From NCBI RefSeq assembly GCF_014199945.1, contig NZ_JACHOR010000003.1:248001-312000 (forward strand): a stretch of DNA of 64,000 nt, given 5' to 3'. The stretch's first letter is position 1, and the number at the start of each line of letters is the position of its first letter. Source of the stretch: Brevundimonas variabilis (GTDB lineage: Bacteria > Pseudomonadota > Alphaproteobacteria > Caulobacterales > Caulobacteraceae). Positions 43,926-53,858 of this stretch are shown here, piece by piece. The position numbers and the translations under genes are program-made. Below the pieces are notes generated by a model. That model saw nothing but the letters and a program-made list of their open reading frames with translations. It was not told where the DNA came from and made no database searches.

Positions 43926-44720
43926 CTAAACCGGCGTGGCCGGCTGCAAACGCCACGCCTGCGCGAGCCGCTCGATCCGGTCCGGCCGTGTGTCAAACAC
44001 ATGGTCGCCGATTGCCGCGACCGCGCAGGCCGGCGTAGAACTGTTGCAGAAGAAGGCCCCGTCGAACCGCGAAAGGTCCGCGACCCGGACGGGCCCGGTA
44101 CTCTGGCTTATGCCCACCTCTGCCAGACCTCGCGCAATCAGCACCTGGGTCACTCCGGCCAGCATCGGGGCCTGTGGCCAAACCACCTGGTCCCCGGACA
44201 GGAAGCCGATGTTCCAGGTCGCGCCTTCGGAAATGATCCCGTCGGCATCGGCAAACAGGGCGTCATCGAATCCGGCCGCGCGCGCCAGACGGCGCGCCCG
44301 GATCAGACCCAGGGTGGCCGTGTGCTTGAGCTCGGCGGTCTCGCGGGCGTAGGTCTGGACTTTCAGCCGGACGCTGGATGCCAAGGGCGGGGGTGGCGGC
44401 GACACCGTGGTCATGACCTTGGGCCGGACCTGTGCTGACGGCGTGCGCGGCCAGATGTCCGGCGAGAACAGGCTGATACGCAGCCAGGCGTCCTGCTGAC
44501 CGGCCAGGGCGATGCGCATCAGGTCGCGCAGCCGATCCTCGCCGATGCGTTCCCCGAAAAGTTCGGCAGCAGAGGTTTCCAGCCGCTCGAGGTGAAGATC
44601 GAGACCTCGCACCCCGCCGCCCTCCACCCGGAACGAGGTGTAGGCGCCGTAGTTGACCACGGCGAGATACTTAAGGTCGGCCTCCGTCGCCGGCTGCCCA
44701 TCGATCAGGAACGCGCTCAC
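43926..44720 (-). CDS. Class IV PLP-dependent aminotransferase or lyase
   Basis: A 264-residue fold-type IV enzyme. The PLP lysine is in ELKHTATLGLIRARR and the cofactor phosphate region in ISEGATWNIGFL. This group includes branched-chain aminotransferase, D-amino acid transaminase and aminodeoxychorismate lyase (PabC). The sequence lacks enough specific motifs to separate them. Convergent with the thioesterase gene and 24 bp downstream of gyrA on the same strand. Confidence 0.8.
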   Translation of the reverse strand: MSAFLIDGQPATEADLKYLAVVNYGAYTSFRVEGGGVRGLDLHLERLETSAAELFGERIGEDRLRDLMRIALAGQQDAWLRISLFSPDIWPRTPSAQVRPKVMTTVSPPPPPLASSVRLKVQTYARETAELKHTATLGLIRARRLARAAGFDDALFADADGIISEGATWNIGFLSGDQVVWPQAPMLAGVTQVLIARGLAEVGISQSTGPVRVADLSRFDGAFFCNSSTPACAVAAIGDHVFDTRPDRIERLAQAWRLQPATPV

Positions 44721-44744
44721 GCCCGTCCCCGATCGCAGAAGGGA

Positions 44745-47549
44745 TCAGTCCTCACCGGCCTCGCCGGCATCGCCTTCGTCCCCACCCGGCGTTTCGGCCA
44801 GACGTTCGACGGACACGACCTTTTCGCCTTCGCCGGTCTTGAAGATGGTGACGCCCTGACTGGAGCGGCCGACGATCCGGACCTGGCTGACGCGGGTGCG
44901 GATCATCTGGCCGCTCGAGGTGACCAGAAGCAGGTCGTCGGTCTCCTCCACCGGGAAGGCCGCTGCCAGACGCGTGCCTGCGCGACCACCCAGACCGTGA
45001 GCCGTCAGCCCCTGCCCGCCCCGGCCTGTGCGCCGGTATTCATAGGCCGAGGACCGTTTGCCGAAGCCGGTGTCCGTGACCGTCAGGATGAACTGTTCGG
45101 CCGCACCCAGGGCTGCGATCCGTTCTGGCGAGATCGGGGCGTCGCCGCCCGCCTCTGCGCCTTCGTCGTCAGCCTCTACGACCGGCGCCTCGTCCTCGAC
45201 GGTGCCTTCGCTGGCGCGACGCATGGCATTGGCGTGTTTGACATAGGCCGCGCGCTCGTCCGGGGTGGCGTCGACCCGGCCGAGGACAGCCATGGAGATG
45301 ACCGCGTCATCGCCCTGAAGCCTTACGCCGCGCACGCCGGTCGAATCCCGGCCCTTGAAGACACGGACGTCGTCCGCCTTGAAGCGGATGGCGCGACCGA
45401 GGGCCGTCGTCAGCAGGACATCGTCCTCGCTGGTGCAGATCGCGACGCCGACCATATGGTCCCCGTCTTCCAGCTTCATGGCGATCTTGCCGGCACGGTT
45501 GACGCTGGCGAAGTCGGACAGCTTGTTCCGGCGCACATCGCCCGAGCGGGTGGCGAACATGATGTCGTAGTCGTGCCAGGTCGTCTCGTCCTCGGGCAGC
45601 GGCAGGACGTTCATGATGCTGTCGCCCGGCTCGATCGGCAGCAGGTTGACGAAGGCCTTGCCGCGCGAGGTCGGTCCGCCCAGCGGCAGGCGCCAGACCT
45701 TCAGCTTGTAGGCCTTGCCATTGGTCGCAAAGAACAGAACCGGGGTGTGGGTCGAGGCCGAGAAGACGCCCGTGATGGCATCCTCGTCCTTCATCGTCAT
45801 GCCGGACTTGCCCTTGCCGCCGCGATGCTGGGTCCGGTAGGCGTTCAGGGCCACGCGCTTGACGTACCCGCCGTGGGTCACGGTCACGACCATGTCCTCG
45901 CGGGGGATCAGGTCCTCGTCCTCCATGTCGGCATCGCCTTCACCGATGGTGGTGCGGCGCGGCACGGCGAACTGCTCCTTCACATCCAGCAGGTCCGCCC
46001 GGATGATGGCCAGGATGTTGGCGCGGTCCGACAGGATGGTCAGGTGACCCTGGATCGTGTCGGCCAGTCCCTTCGCTTCGCCGAAGATGTCATCACGGCC
46101 GAGGCCGGTCAGGCGGCTGAGGGTCAGGGCCAGGATGGCCCGGGCCTGCTCATCCGTCAGGGTCAGCTTGTTGCCCTCGACCAGCATCGAGCGCGGGTCG
46201 GCGATCAGCTCGACCAGAGCGATCATGTCAGCCACGGGCCAGGGCTTGGCCTGCAGGCGTTCGCGCGCCTCGGCCGGGTCCGCGGACGACCGGATGATGT
46301 GAATCACCTCGTCGATGTTCGCCACGGCCACAGCCAGGCCGACCAGGACGTGGCCCCGGTCCCGCGCCTTGGCCAGCTCGAATTTCACGCGCCGGACGAC
46401 CACTTCCTCGCGGAACTCGAGGAAGACCTCGAGCATCTTGCGAAGGCCCATCTGCTCGGGACGCCCGTGGTTCAGCGCCAGCATGTTGACGCCGAACGAG
46501 GACTGCATCGTCGAATAGCGCCACAGCTGGTTCAGCACGACATCGCCGGATGCATCGCGCTTCAGCTCGATGACCAAGCGCATGCCCTGACGGTCGGATT
46601 CGTCGCGGACGTCGCTGATGCCCTCGATCCGCTTCTCGCGAACCATTTCGGCGATCCGTTCCTGCAGGGTCAGTTTGTTGACCTGGAACGGCAGCTCGGT
46701 GACCACGATCGCTTCGCGGTCCTTGCGGATCTCCTCGATCGTGGCCTTGCCGCGCACGATGACCGAGCCACGGCCTTCGCGCAGGGCGTTGCGGGGCGCC
46801 GTCCGGCCCATGATCTCGCCGCCCGTCGGGAAGTCGGGACCCGGCACGATGTCCAGCAGGGTGTCGTCGGACACCTCCGGATCGTCCAGCAGGGCAACGG
46901 CCGCGTCGATGATCTCGCCCAGATTATGCGGCGGGATGTTGGTGGCCATGCCGACCGCGATGCCACCGGCCCCGTTGACCAGCAGGTTCGGGATCCGGCT
47001 GGGCAGGACGACAGGTTCGAGTTCCTTCTCGTCGTAGTTCGGCTGGAAGTCGACGGTGTCCTTGTCGATGTCGGCCAGCAGGGCGACGGCCGCGGGGGCC
47101 ATCCGCGCCTCGGTGTAACGCATCGAGGCCGGGGTATCGCCGTCGACGGAGCCGAAATTGCCCTGGCCATCGACCAGCATCAGCCCCATCGAGAACGGCT
47201 GGGCCATGCGGACCAGCGCCATATAGACCGACAGATCCCCGTGAGGGTGATAGCGGCCCAGCACGTCGCCCACGACCCGCGCGCATTTCGAATATGACCG
47301 CTCCGGGGTCATGTTCATCTCGTGCATCGCATACAGGATGCGGCGGTGAACGGGCTTCAGACCGTCGCGCGCATCCGGCAGGGCCCGGGACACGATGACG
47401 CTCATCGCATAGTCGAGATACGAGCGTTTGAGCTCGTCCTCGATGGTGATGGTCGAGATGTCGCCACCCTCGCCGGCAGGCGGGCGGGGAGGCGTGCCGC
47501 CACCCGTCTCAGGCACCGGAGGGTTGTCTTCGTAGGAGTCGTCGGTCAA
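44745..47549 (-). CDS. gyrA: DNA gyrase subunit A
   Basis: A 934-residue breakage-reunion subunit of gyrase. The quinolone-determining region reads [19 protein letters not shown]. Aligned to E. coli (HPHGDSAVYD), Ser83 is Leu (residue 106) and Asp87 is Met (residue 110). The catalytic Tyr lies in [10 protein letters not shown]. The C-terminal domain contains the GyrA box (QHRGGKG), which separates it from ParC, plus the six-bladed wrapping repeats and an acidic tail. An insertion of about 40 acidic residues (around 750-800, [18 protein letters not shown]) sits in a propeller loop. GyrB is not in this window. Confidence 0.97.
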   Translation of the reverse strand: MTDDSYEDNPPVPETGGGTPPRPPAGEGGDISTITIEDELKRSYLDYAMSVIVSRALPDARDGLKPVHRRILYAMHEMNMTPERSYSKCARVVGDVLGRYHPHGDLSVYMALVRMAQPFSMGLMLVDGQGNFGSVDGDTPASMRYTEARMAPAAVALLADIDKDTVDFQPNYDEKELEPVVLPSRIPNLLVNGAGGIAVGMATNIPPHNLGEIIDAAVALLDDPEVSDDTLLDIVPGPDFPTGGEIMGRTAPRNALREGRGSVIVRGKATIEEIRKDREAIVVTELPFQVNKLTLQERIAEMVREKRIEGISDVRDESDRQGMRLVIELKRDASGDVVLNQLWRYSTMQSSFGVNMLALNHGRPEQMGLRKMLEVFLEFREEVVVRRVKFELAKARDRGHVLVGLAVAVANIDEVIHIIRSSADPAEARERLQAKPWPVADMIALVELIADPRSMLVEGNKLTLTDEQARAILALTLSRLTGLGRDDIFGEAKGLADTIQGHLTILSDRANILAIIRADLLDVKEQFAVPRRTTIGEGDADMEDEDLIPREDMVVTVTHGGYVKRVALNAYRTQHRGGKGKSGMTMKDEDAITGVFSASTHTPVLFFATNGKAYKLKVWRLPLGGPTSRGKAFVNLLPIEPGDSIMNVLPLPEDETTWHDYDIMFATRSGDVRRNKLSDFASVNRAGKIAMKLEDGDHMVGVAICTSEDDVLLTTALGRAIRFKADDVRVFKGRDSTGVRGVRLQGDDAVISMAVLGRVDATPDERAAYVKHANAMRRASEGTVEDEAPVVEADDEGAEAGGDAPISPERIAALGAAEQFILTVTDTGFGKRSSAYEYRRTGRGGQGLTAHGLGGRAGTRLAAAFPVEETDDLLLVTSSGQMIRTRVSQVRIVGRSSQGVTIFKTGEGEKVVSVERLAETPGGDEGDAGEAGED

Positions 47550-47671
47550 GGATTTTGGGCTTTAACTGGCCGGAATCGGAACGTGATCCGCTGGCAGGAT
47601 TTCTAGCATCCGAGGCCTCAATAGGCAAAGTTCGACAGGCATTGCCGCTTGTCCGTGAAAGGAAAGTTTCC

Positions 47672-48241
47672 ATGCGCATGATCCCCCTCGTCGCCATCGC
47701 CGCTCTGGCTGCGGGCTGTGCAACAGCCCAGACGCCAGCCCCCAATGCTGCGCCTGCCCCTGCATCCACAACCGCTCCCGCGCCGACACCCGTCGCCACG
47801 GCCAGCCTGAAGACCGCCAGCGGTGCCGATGCGGGTACGGTGACGATGTTCGAAGGTCCGTCGGGCTTCCTGATGCGCGTCGAGGGCCAAGGCTGGCCAC
47901 AGGGCTGGCATGGCGTGCACCTCCACGCGGTCGGAACATGCGAAGGCCCCGGATTCACTTCAGCCGGGGCCCACGTCAATCATTCGGAAGGCGCACGCCC
48001 GCACGGTTTGCTGAACACCAATGGCGGACCTGACCTGGGCGATCTCCAGAACGTCTGGGCGGGTGCCGACGGCATGGCGAAGGCCGAGGTCTATCTGGCC
48101 AACACGGGCCAGGCCCCGGACCTGATGGACGCGGACGGCCTGTCGTTCCTCGTGCATGCCAATGCCGACGATCACGTCAGCCAGCCCATCGGCGGCGCCG
48201 GCGCTCGCATTGCCTGTGGGGTGTTCCAGCCCGCTGGCTAG
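47672..48241 (+). CDS. sodC: Cu/Zn superoxide dismutase, lipoprotein form
   Basis: A 189-residue periplasmic enzyme. The signal ends in a lipobox (LAAGC, Cys16) followed by an Ala/Pro/Thr-rich linker of about 30 residues. The copper/zinc ligands are present: HGVHLHAVG, GAHVNHSEGARPHG and VHANADDH, together with the disulfide cysteines (GTCEGP and ARIACG). It removes superoxide outside the inner membrane. It is divergent from gyrA, with 122 bp between the starts. Its last 4 bp overlap the convergent EamA gene. Confidence 0.92.
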   Translation: MRMIPLVAIAALAAGCATAQTPAPNAAPAPASTTAPAPTPVATASLKTASGADAGTVTMFEGPSGFLMRVEGQGWPQGWHGVHLHAVGTCEGPGFTSAGAHVNHSEGARPHGLLNTNGGPDLGDLQNVWAGADGMAKAEVYLANTGQAPDLMDADGLSFLVHANADDHVSQPIGGAGARIACGVFQPAG

Positions 48242-49158
48242 GCCTTCGCGGCCCCGGCCCTGAGCCCCCGTTCGGCCAGGGCCACCACGGCAACCCCGCC
48301 CATCGTCAGGGCGGCCCCGGTCAGGATCTGGATTGTCAGCACGTCGCCGACAAAGAGCCAGCCGATCAGGACCGACACGACCGGCGTCGCGAGGAAATAG
48401 GGCGTCACCCGCCCGGCCTCGCGGCGCTGAACCAGCCAGAAGACGAGACTGGTTGCCAGAACCGACGACAGAACACCGGCCCAGGCCATGCACATCCAGA
48501 TCAGCGGCGTAGCCTGCCGGACGGCATCGACCTGACCGGTCTCGGTGAAGGCCGAGGCGAAGGCCAGCGTCGGCAGGGCCACCAGCGCCAGCAGACCCTG
48601 CATCTTCAGCGGCGGGATGGACGTCGTCCGGCGCGCGATGACCGTGGTGATCGCCCAGGCGGCGCTGGCCCCGATCACCACGAGGATCGCCTTCCAGTCC
48701 TCCAGCGCATGCGGATCGGCCGTCATCCAGGCCACGCCTACGAAAGCAATGATCAGGCCTGAAAGCGCCGCCCGTGACAACTTCTCGCCGAGCAGGAGAA
48801 AGGCAAACAGGGCGGTGAACGGAATCCAGAGCTGGGCCGCAACCGAGACCGGGCTGACGTCATTGGCCAGCCAGAACGCCAGATAGATCAGACCATAGTG
48901 GATGGGCCCTCCGACCAGAACGATGATCAGAAGGCTTTTCCAGTTCGGGAACGGTGGCCGCACGAACCAGACGAGACACACAGACGCGATGGCAAACCTC
49001 AGCGCGCCCGTAAACATCGGCGGCAGGACCTCGGTCGCCACCTTGGCCGCAGCATTATTGACACCCCAGATGATGATGATCGCCACGATGGCGGCGATCT
49101 CCAGCAGGGTCAGGGCATGCGGTCGAACGGGAGGTCGAGCGGGGGCTTGCGTCGTCAC
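48238..49158 (-). CDS. EamA-family (DMT) transporter
   Basis: A 306-residue protein with ten predicted membrane helices in two EamA repeats. First-repeat signature: IIIWGVNNAAAKVATEVLPPMFTGALRFAIA; second: AWMTADPHALEDWKAILVV followed by SAAWAITTVIARR. The family exports small metabolites such as amino acids or nucleosides. The substrate is unknown. It is distinct from the truncated EamA gene at the left edge. Confidence 0.9.
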   Translation of the reverse strand: MTTQAPARPPVRPHALTLLEIAAIVAIIIIWGVNNAAAKVATEVLPPMFTGALRFAIASVCLVWFVRPPFPNWKSLLIIVLVGGPIHYGLIYLAFWLANDVSPVSVAAQLWIPFTALFAFLLLGEKLSRAALSGLIIAFVGVAWMTADPHALEDWKAILVVIGASAAWAITTVIARRTTSIPPLKMQGLLALVALPTLAFASAFTETGQVDAVRQATPLIWMCMAWAGVLSSVLATSLVFWLVQRREAGRVTPYFLATPVVSVLIGWLFVGDVLTIQILTGAALTMGGVAVVALAERGLRAGAAKA

Positions 49159-49207
49159 GCGGCCGCTATCGCACGGCGAGACGCGGAACGCCCATCACGA
49201 TCGGCGA

Positions 49208-49717
49208 CTAGAACGGGATATCATCGTTCAGGTCATAGCTTTCCTTGGGACCCGACGGCTTGTTGGACCCACCCGTGGAGAAGCCGGACGAATAGTCGTC
49301 GTCGCCACGCCCGCCCCCGCCCTGACCGCCGCCGTAGCCGCCGCCGCCACCCTGCGACCCGCCTTCGCGGCCGCCCAGCATGGTCAGTTCGCCCTTGAAC
49401 TTGCCGACGACGATCTCGGTAGAATACTTCTCGACACCGTCCTTGTCGGTCCACTTGCGGGTCTGGAGCGCGCCTTCGATATAGACGGTCGATCCTTTTT
49501 TCACATAGTTTTCAACGACCTTGACGATGTTGTCATTGAAGACGACGACCCGGTGCCACTCGGTCTTTTCCTTGCGCTCGCCACTGGACTTGTCGCGCCA
49601 CTGTTCGGACGTGGCGATCGAGAGGTTGGCAATACGGTCGCCGTTCGGCATGGAGCGGATTTCCGGATCGCGGCCCAGGTTTCCCACCAGGATGACCTTG
49701 TTGACGCTGCCTGCCAT
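49208..49717 (-). CDS. ssb: Single-stranded DNA-binding protein
   Basis: A 169-residue SSB. The OB fold ([21 protein letters not shown] through [15 protein letters not shown]) occupies residues 1-110. A Gly-rich linker follows ([16 protein letters not shown]), then the acidic protein-interaction tip DLNDDIPF. It coats single-stranded DNA and recruits repair proteins. An SOS box lies 95 bp upstream of the start. Confidence 0.96.
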   Translation of the reverse strand: MAGSVNKVILVGNLGRDPEIRSMPNGDRIANLSIATSEQWRDKSSGERKEKTEWHRVVVFNDNIVKVVENYVKKGSTVYIEGALQTRKWTDKDGVEKYSTEIVVGKFKGELTMLGGREGGSQGGGGGYGGGQGGGGRGDDDYSSGFSTGGSNKPSGPKESYDLNDDIPF

Positions 49718-49811
49718 GGAAAGTCTTTCTGTCTTGAGCCCGCGCCGTTCAGGCGACCAAAGGCGATGAAGGGTCGTCGCTGGTCAATTGACTAGCAGAC
49801 ATTAACGAAAT

Positions 49812-49826
49812 GTTCCAGCTTTGTTC
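49812..49826. promoter_or_regulatory. SOS (LexA) box upstream of ssb
   Basis: GTTC-CAGCTTT-GTTC, an exact match to the alphaproteobacterial LexA operator GTTC-N7-GTTC. It lies 95 bp upstream of the ssb start and 14 bp beyond the 3' end of the lipoprotein gene on the same strand. It is most likely the operator for ssb induction after DNA damage. Confidence 0.75.
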
Positions 49827-49839
49827 CCGGCAAGCCAGG

Positions 49840-50250
49840 TCAGGGAGCCGGGGCGGGTTGGTCTTTCATGGCCTCGCTGAAATCGATCGCACCCGGCACC
49901 GCCAGACGACCGTCGCCCGTGCGCGCCAGGGCAAAGAAGCGGGGACCATCGATACGCTGGCTGAACGAAATGCCGCGGCGGTCGACGAAGATGAAGCGAC
50001 CCTGATAGGCCCCCACCACGTCACGGTTTGTGCCGCCGAGCCGCAGGAAGTTGAGACGCATCTCCTCCAGCCGGGCTGCACAGGTCTCGATCTGGGGCTG
50101 GTCGCGGGCAAGAACGTTGAAGGCCATCTCCTGCCCTTCCTTCTGGGCCACGCTGTAGCAGATGCCGGGATCGTTGGGGGCGCGCGCAGCAGTCTCGCAG
50201 GCGGAGAGCAGAGGCAACAGGGCCACAGCCATCAGGGGAAGCCAGCGCAT
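49840..50250 (-). CDS. Putative lipoprotein, unknown function
   Basis: A 136-residue protein with a short signal peptide and lipobox L-S-A-C (Cys18) followed by ETAARAPNDPG. The mature part has a conserved-looking CYSVAQKEGQEMAFNVLA segment and Cys57, giving two cysteines for a possible disulfide. The family is not recognised. Its ATG shares one base with the stop of the upstream gene (TGATG), so the two envelope proteins are made together. It precedes ssb but is separated from it by the SOS box. Confidence 0.65.
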   Translation of the reverse strand: MRWLPLMAVALLPLLSACETAARAPNDPGICYSVAQKEGQEMAFNVLARDQPQIETCAARLEEMRLNFLRLGGTNRDVVGAYQGRFIFVDRRGISFSQRIDGPRFFALARTGDGRLAVPGAIDFSEAMKDQPAPAP

Positions 50251-50927
50251 CAGCCGAGCCCCGGGAACTGGCAGTCACGATCCTGGTCGGCGAGGACCCG
50301 GAAACGGCTGTTGTCATCGGACTGTTCGACCCGGCGCGGGACCAGGCGAAGGGTGGTCTCGCCCCAGCGACCATACTGGGCGTCGCCGGGCCGGACACAG
50401 GTGCCGGCGTAAAGGGCCTGAACGCAGGCATTGAGGCCCATGTTGCCGGACAGGGTGCGCCAGTCCGAGCCAGAGTATCGGAGACACGCACTCCCGGAGG
50501 CCTGTTTCACGACCGGACGCGATGGCTCGGCCGGCAGAGCTTCGGGGAGCATCGGATCAAGCTCGGTGATGTCGATCTCGGGAACCGCCGGCGGAGGCGA
50601 GAAGGCAGCGGTCGGCGCAGCGGCCAGGTTGCCGCTCTCATCGAGCCCGACATCGAGTGCGTCCGTCGCCAGCCCGTTGCGCTGGGCACATTCGGTCAGG
50701 GTCGCCATCCCCACGAACTGGCCATCGACGAAGCACCGGAGGGCCCGGGTGGGTTCAAGTCCCGGCGCATCGGCCAGGGAGACGGTCAATCCCCCCCGCG
50801 CCGCCGGAGGGGCCTCGTCCGAGGGTTCGCGACCGCTGCCGAACACCAGCGCCAGAACCACGGCAGCCAGCACGGCCAGTCCGGCGCCAATGACGATGAT
50901 GATACGGTTGTCGTTGGGCAGCGCCAT
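50250..50927 (-). CDS. Membrane-anchored periplasmic protein, unknown function
   Basis: A 225-residue protein with one N-terminal membrane helix (IIIVIGAGLAVLAAVVLALVF, about 9-29) and a periplasmic part. That part has a Pro/Ala linker (about 100-130) and six or so cysteines, for example RCFVDGQF, ECAQRN, SACLRYSGSDW and ACVQALYAGTCV, which could form disulfides. No family with known function is recognised. It is coupled to the lipoprotein gene downstream by a one-base overlap. Start taken at 50927 (MALPNDNRI). Confidence 0.65.
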   Translation of the reverse strand: MALPNDNRIIIVIGAGLAVLAAVVLALVFGSGREPSDEAPPAARGGLTVSLADAPGLEPTRALRCFVDGQFVGMATLTECAQRNGLATDALDVGLDESGNLAAAPTAAFSPPPAVPEIDITELDPMLPEALPAEPSRPVVKQASGSACLRYSGSDWRTLSGNMGLNACVQALYAGTCVRPGDAQYGRWGETTLRLVPRRVEQSDDNSRFRVLADQDRDCQFPGLG

Positions 50928-51014
50928 TTTGGGTCCGTGCGGTTCGCGCCTCAATAACCCTGCCCGCCCCCACCGCGTCAACCGTTGTGACGACCCGGGG
51001 CACAACGACCGCTG

Positions 51015-53738
51015 CTATCCCGTGAGACGCGCGAGGGCCGCCTGATAGTTGGCGATCTGGGACGCCTGATAGGCCGGTGCGGGTCCCGCGATGGCTGCCG
51101 TCTTGGATTTGGGTTTGAGGGCGTCATAGGCATCCTTGACGCTCTTGATGGCGAGTTCGACAGCCTCGTCGGCGGCCTTGATCGAAGCCGGGTCACTGTC
51201 GAATCTCAGATTGCGGGCCAGGTTCAGCCCGAAGGTCTTCAAGGTGTCGGTCCCGGACGTCTTGCCGATGAAGCCGGGCGAAAGGCCCAGGCCCGCCAGC
51301 GCGTCCCGACCTGGCTCTCCGGCTTTCAGGATGGCGCCGCGACCCTCGACAGCGGTGATCGACAGTCGCTGAACGCCTCCACCCGAACTGTTCACGGCCG
51401 CGGGACTGTCGGCTGCAAACGCCCCTTCGGACAGGAGGGTGACCTTCAGGGTCCGGCCGGAAGCCCTGGTGATCTTGTCCTGCAGGGTTTGCAGGGTGTC
51501 GCGGGCGTCGATGGTGACGACCGTGCCGCGTCGTCCATCGGCCGGCGTGACGGTGAAGCGATCGCCGGCCCGGAGTGAGGTGGCCGCGGTCAGCAGCTTG
51601 GAGTCGCTCTGGGCGATCGGGCCGGTCGGCAGGCCCAGTCGGTCCAGGACGCTGGCCCCGCCAGCCGCAATGGCGAGGGTCCGGGGCGTGGCCTGCAGAT
51701 CCTTGCCGGACCAGCTTCGGCTGTACTCGATCGCCCCGGTCGTGGGGTCCAGACGTGCGAGATAGCCCTGTGTCGGATCTTCGGGCTTGGCGGCCCGGTC
51801 GCGATCCGAGACGCCCGTGATCCAGACCTTTCCGGCATGGACCTTCACATCGGCGGCGGAGTCCTCACCAGCCGATCCGTGGAAGGTGAGCCGATCCGCC
51901 GTCGAGGCCACGAGATCGCTCCCCAGACTGGCGATGAAGACATCGGTTCCGCCGGAATGGGCCCGGGTGACGGTGCCGGCGTCCAGCGCCTCGTTCCCGG
52001 TCTGCCCCGTGACGATCACGCGGCCGCCCGACACGGCAATGCCGGCGATCTCTCCGGCGATGAAGCCAAGGTCGCGCGTCTGGGCCAGGGTTGCGACGCC
52101 GTTCGTATCGAGGCTGAACCGACGAAGAACCGCTCGCCCGTCCTCGACCCCGGCCGTGTAGAGGTTCGAGCCATCGACGGTCAGAGCCTGGACGCCGTCG
52201 TCGCTGCCGGTGCCGAACTGGCTGGCGGTGGCCGTGATGGTCGGGGGCGTGTTGGCCGTGACGGCCGCGGTCTCGGTGAAGGTCTGGACATAGCCGTCCC
52301 AGCCCCCCAGAGCTCCGGCTCCAGGGATGGCCGACTGGGACCGGCCGCCCACAAAGACCTGGCCATTGTTGCCAAAGGCGACGGACGTCGCCTCGTCGGC
52401 GGCCGTCGCGCCCCGTCGCTGGGACCACTGCTCCAGGCCGTCGGCATCGAAGACGGTGACGAAGCTGTCGGCCAGCCGCGCGTCGGCACCTGCCTCTCCG
52501 GGCACGAGTGCGCCGGTCACCGAGCCCGCAACCGCCACACGGCCGTTGGCATCGACGGCCAGCGCATAGCCGCTTGCGCTATCGGCCGCCCCCAGCGCGC
52601 GGGTAAACAGCAGTCGCCCCGAGGAATCATACTTCTGCAGCGCGACATCCTGCCGGCCCTTGATCGGCTGGTTTGCCGTGCCGGCGTCGACATCGGCAAC
52701 CACCCACAGACTTCCGTCGGCGCCCGTGGCGCTGGCCCGAACCGTCTCCAGGCCCTTGTCGAGACCGGTCTGCGAGACCCGACCCTCGACCCAGTTGGTC
52801 TCACCCAGCCGAGGCCCGGTGGGAGCGTCTGCCGAGCCGCCGTCGCTCTGGAATTTCAGGAGTTCGTGGACACCGTCCTTGCCAGCCGACTGGACGACAT
52901 AGACGGCGTCCGCGGTCCGGGCGGCCGCAAAGGCGACGGTTTCGGTCGACGAACCATTGAGCGTCAGCGAATAGCGCGCAGGCCCATCCGGCAGGGTGAC
53001 CTTGGCCGAGCCATAGGTCACGACCTTGGTCGGGCTGGCGATCGGCGTATAGCCCAGACGCGTTTCGACGCCCGCCGCAGCAAGCTTGTCATTGGCATAG
53101 TTGACCACGGCCTCGAGGGTGCGTGGGGCCGCGCCGAGTTCGGCCAGGTCGAGGGCGATCGTGCTGGTCTGGCCGCTCAGGCTGGTCACGGAGATATTGA
53201 AGGCGACGTCGCCCTGGAAGGCCGCGACCGCATCGGTCAGCCCGCCTTCGTGGATGCCTGCCGTGATGACCTTGGTGCTGTCACGCGCGACGCCGGCCGT
53301 GGTCTTGCTGGTCGACTGGGACACGCCCTGGGTCAGTCGCACGCCTTCGAGCCGGTTGGCATCGAGATAGGCCGAGACCTCGGCGATGCCGGCTTCGAAC
53401 CGTTTGGCCAGAAGCGCCTGTTCGGATCCCGAGATGCCCCTCACCCCGGCACGGGCGGTCAGGCCACGCAGAGTTTCCAGCCCCTGATACAGGGCAAACA
53501 GCTTCTTGTAGTCATTCGACGCCCCCGGCAGATCGAGCTGGGTCGTGCCTTCGTTGATCACCCTGCGGCCGGCAAGGGCCGCGCGGAGGCTGGCGCTTTG
53601 ATCGGGGACCTTGGCACCTGCGCTCCAGGGGGCGGTCGGCTGAACCTTCTTGCGGGCAGCCGTCGGCGCAGAGGATCCAGACGACGTTGCCGTCGATGCC
53701 CCCCCGAACAGGCCAAGCAAGAAGCTGTTGTCGACCAC
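51015..53738 (-). CDS. flaEY: FlaEY-like flagellar regulatory protein with beta-propeller repeats
   Basis: A 907-residue protein next to the flagellin genes. The N terminus (MVDNSFLLGLFGG) lacks a signal peptide. Residues 60-150 are helical and flagellar-like (YKKLFALYQGLETLRGLTA). The middle (about 270-700) contains repeated beta-propeller blades with D-G-S-L-W-V-V-A-D-V type and YALAVDANGRVAVAGSV, AGGRSQSA and VFGRSGS-like strands (SBBP type). The C-terminal 200 residues have FlgL/flagellin-like features (LQTLQDKITRASG, then DEAVELAIKSVKDAYDALK). Caulobacter FlaEY sits in the same kind of flagellin cluster and is needed for proper filaments. The name is by position and resemblance. Confidence 0.55.
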   Translation of the reverse strand: MVDNSFLLGLFGGASTATSSGSSAPTAARKKVQPTAPWSAGAKVPDQSASLRAALAGRRVINEGTTQLDLPGASNDYKKLFALYQGLETLRGLTARAGVRGISGSEQALLAKRFEAGIAEVSAYLDANRLEGVRLTQGVSQSTSKTTAGVARDSTKVITAGIHEGGLTDAVAAFQGDVAFNISVTSLSGQTSTIALDLAELGAAPRTLEAVVNYANDKLAAAGVETRLGYTPIASPTKVVTYGSAKVTLPDGPARYSLTLNGSSTETVAFAAARTADAVYVVQSAGKDGVHELLKFQSDGGSADAPTGPRLGETNWVEGRVSQTGLDKGLETVRASATGADGSLWVVADVDAGTANQPIKGRQDVALQKYDSSGRLLFTRALGAADSASGYALAVDANGRVAVAGSVTGALVPGEAGADARLADSFVTVFDADGLEQWSQRRGATAADEATSVAFGNNGQVFVGGRSQSAIPGAGALGGWDGYVQTFTETAAVTANTPPTITATASQFGTGSDDGVQALTVDGSNLYTAGVEDGRAVLRRFSLDTNGVATLAQTRDLGFIAGEIAGIAVSGGRVIVTGQTGNEALDAGTVTRAHSGGTDVFIASLGSDLVASTADRLTFHGSAGEDSAADVKVHAGKVWITGVSDRDRAAKPEDPTQGYLARLDPTTGAIEYSRSWSGKDLQATPRTLAIAAGGASVLDRLGLPTGPIAQSDSKLLTAATSLRAGDRFTVTPADGRRGTVVTIDARDTLQTLQDKITRASGRTLKVTLLSEGAFAADSPAAVNSSGGGVQRLSITAVEGRGAILKAGEPGRDALAGLGLSPGFIGKTSGTDTLKTFGLNLARNLRFDSDPASIKAADEAVELAIKSVKDAYDALKPKSKTAAIAGPAPAYQASQIANYQAALARLTG

Positions 53739-53858
53739 CGAAACCTCCGGACCCGACCTTAGGCCCGCAGCGGTAATGGGGTCTTAACGCCCGGCGGGAA
53801 CCCCGACGTGACACCGTTCGTTGGCAAGGCTGGTAAAGCAACAGCAGGCGTGACCCCG

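Noticed and set aside
43618-43956. 112-codon minus-strand frame over the 27-bp repeat
   Set aside because: It is a translation of the palindromic repeat (PAKAG/FAGM pattern) and overlaps the thioesterase and aminotransferase genes.
44592-47297. 901-codon open frame opposite gyrA
   Set aside because: It is antisense to the clear gyrA gene, has no family motifs, and is His/Asp/Gln/Gly-rich as expected for a shadow frame in high-GC DNA.
51837-53762. 641-codon open frame opposite flaEY
   Set aside because: Antisense to a longer frame with propeller repeats. Composition is typical of a reverse-strand shadow.
53739-53858. Sigma-54 promoter before flaEY
   Set aside because: One GG-N10-GC pair exists on the minus strand, but the surrounding bases do not match the -24 or -12 elements.
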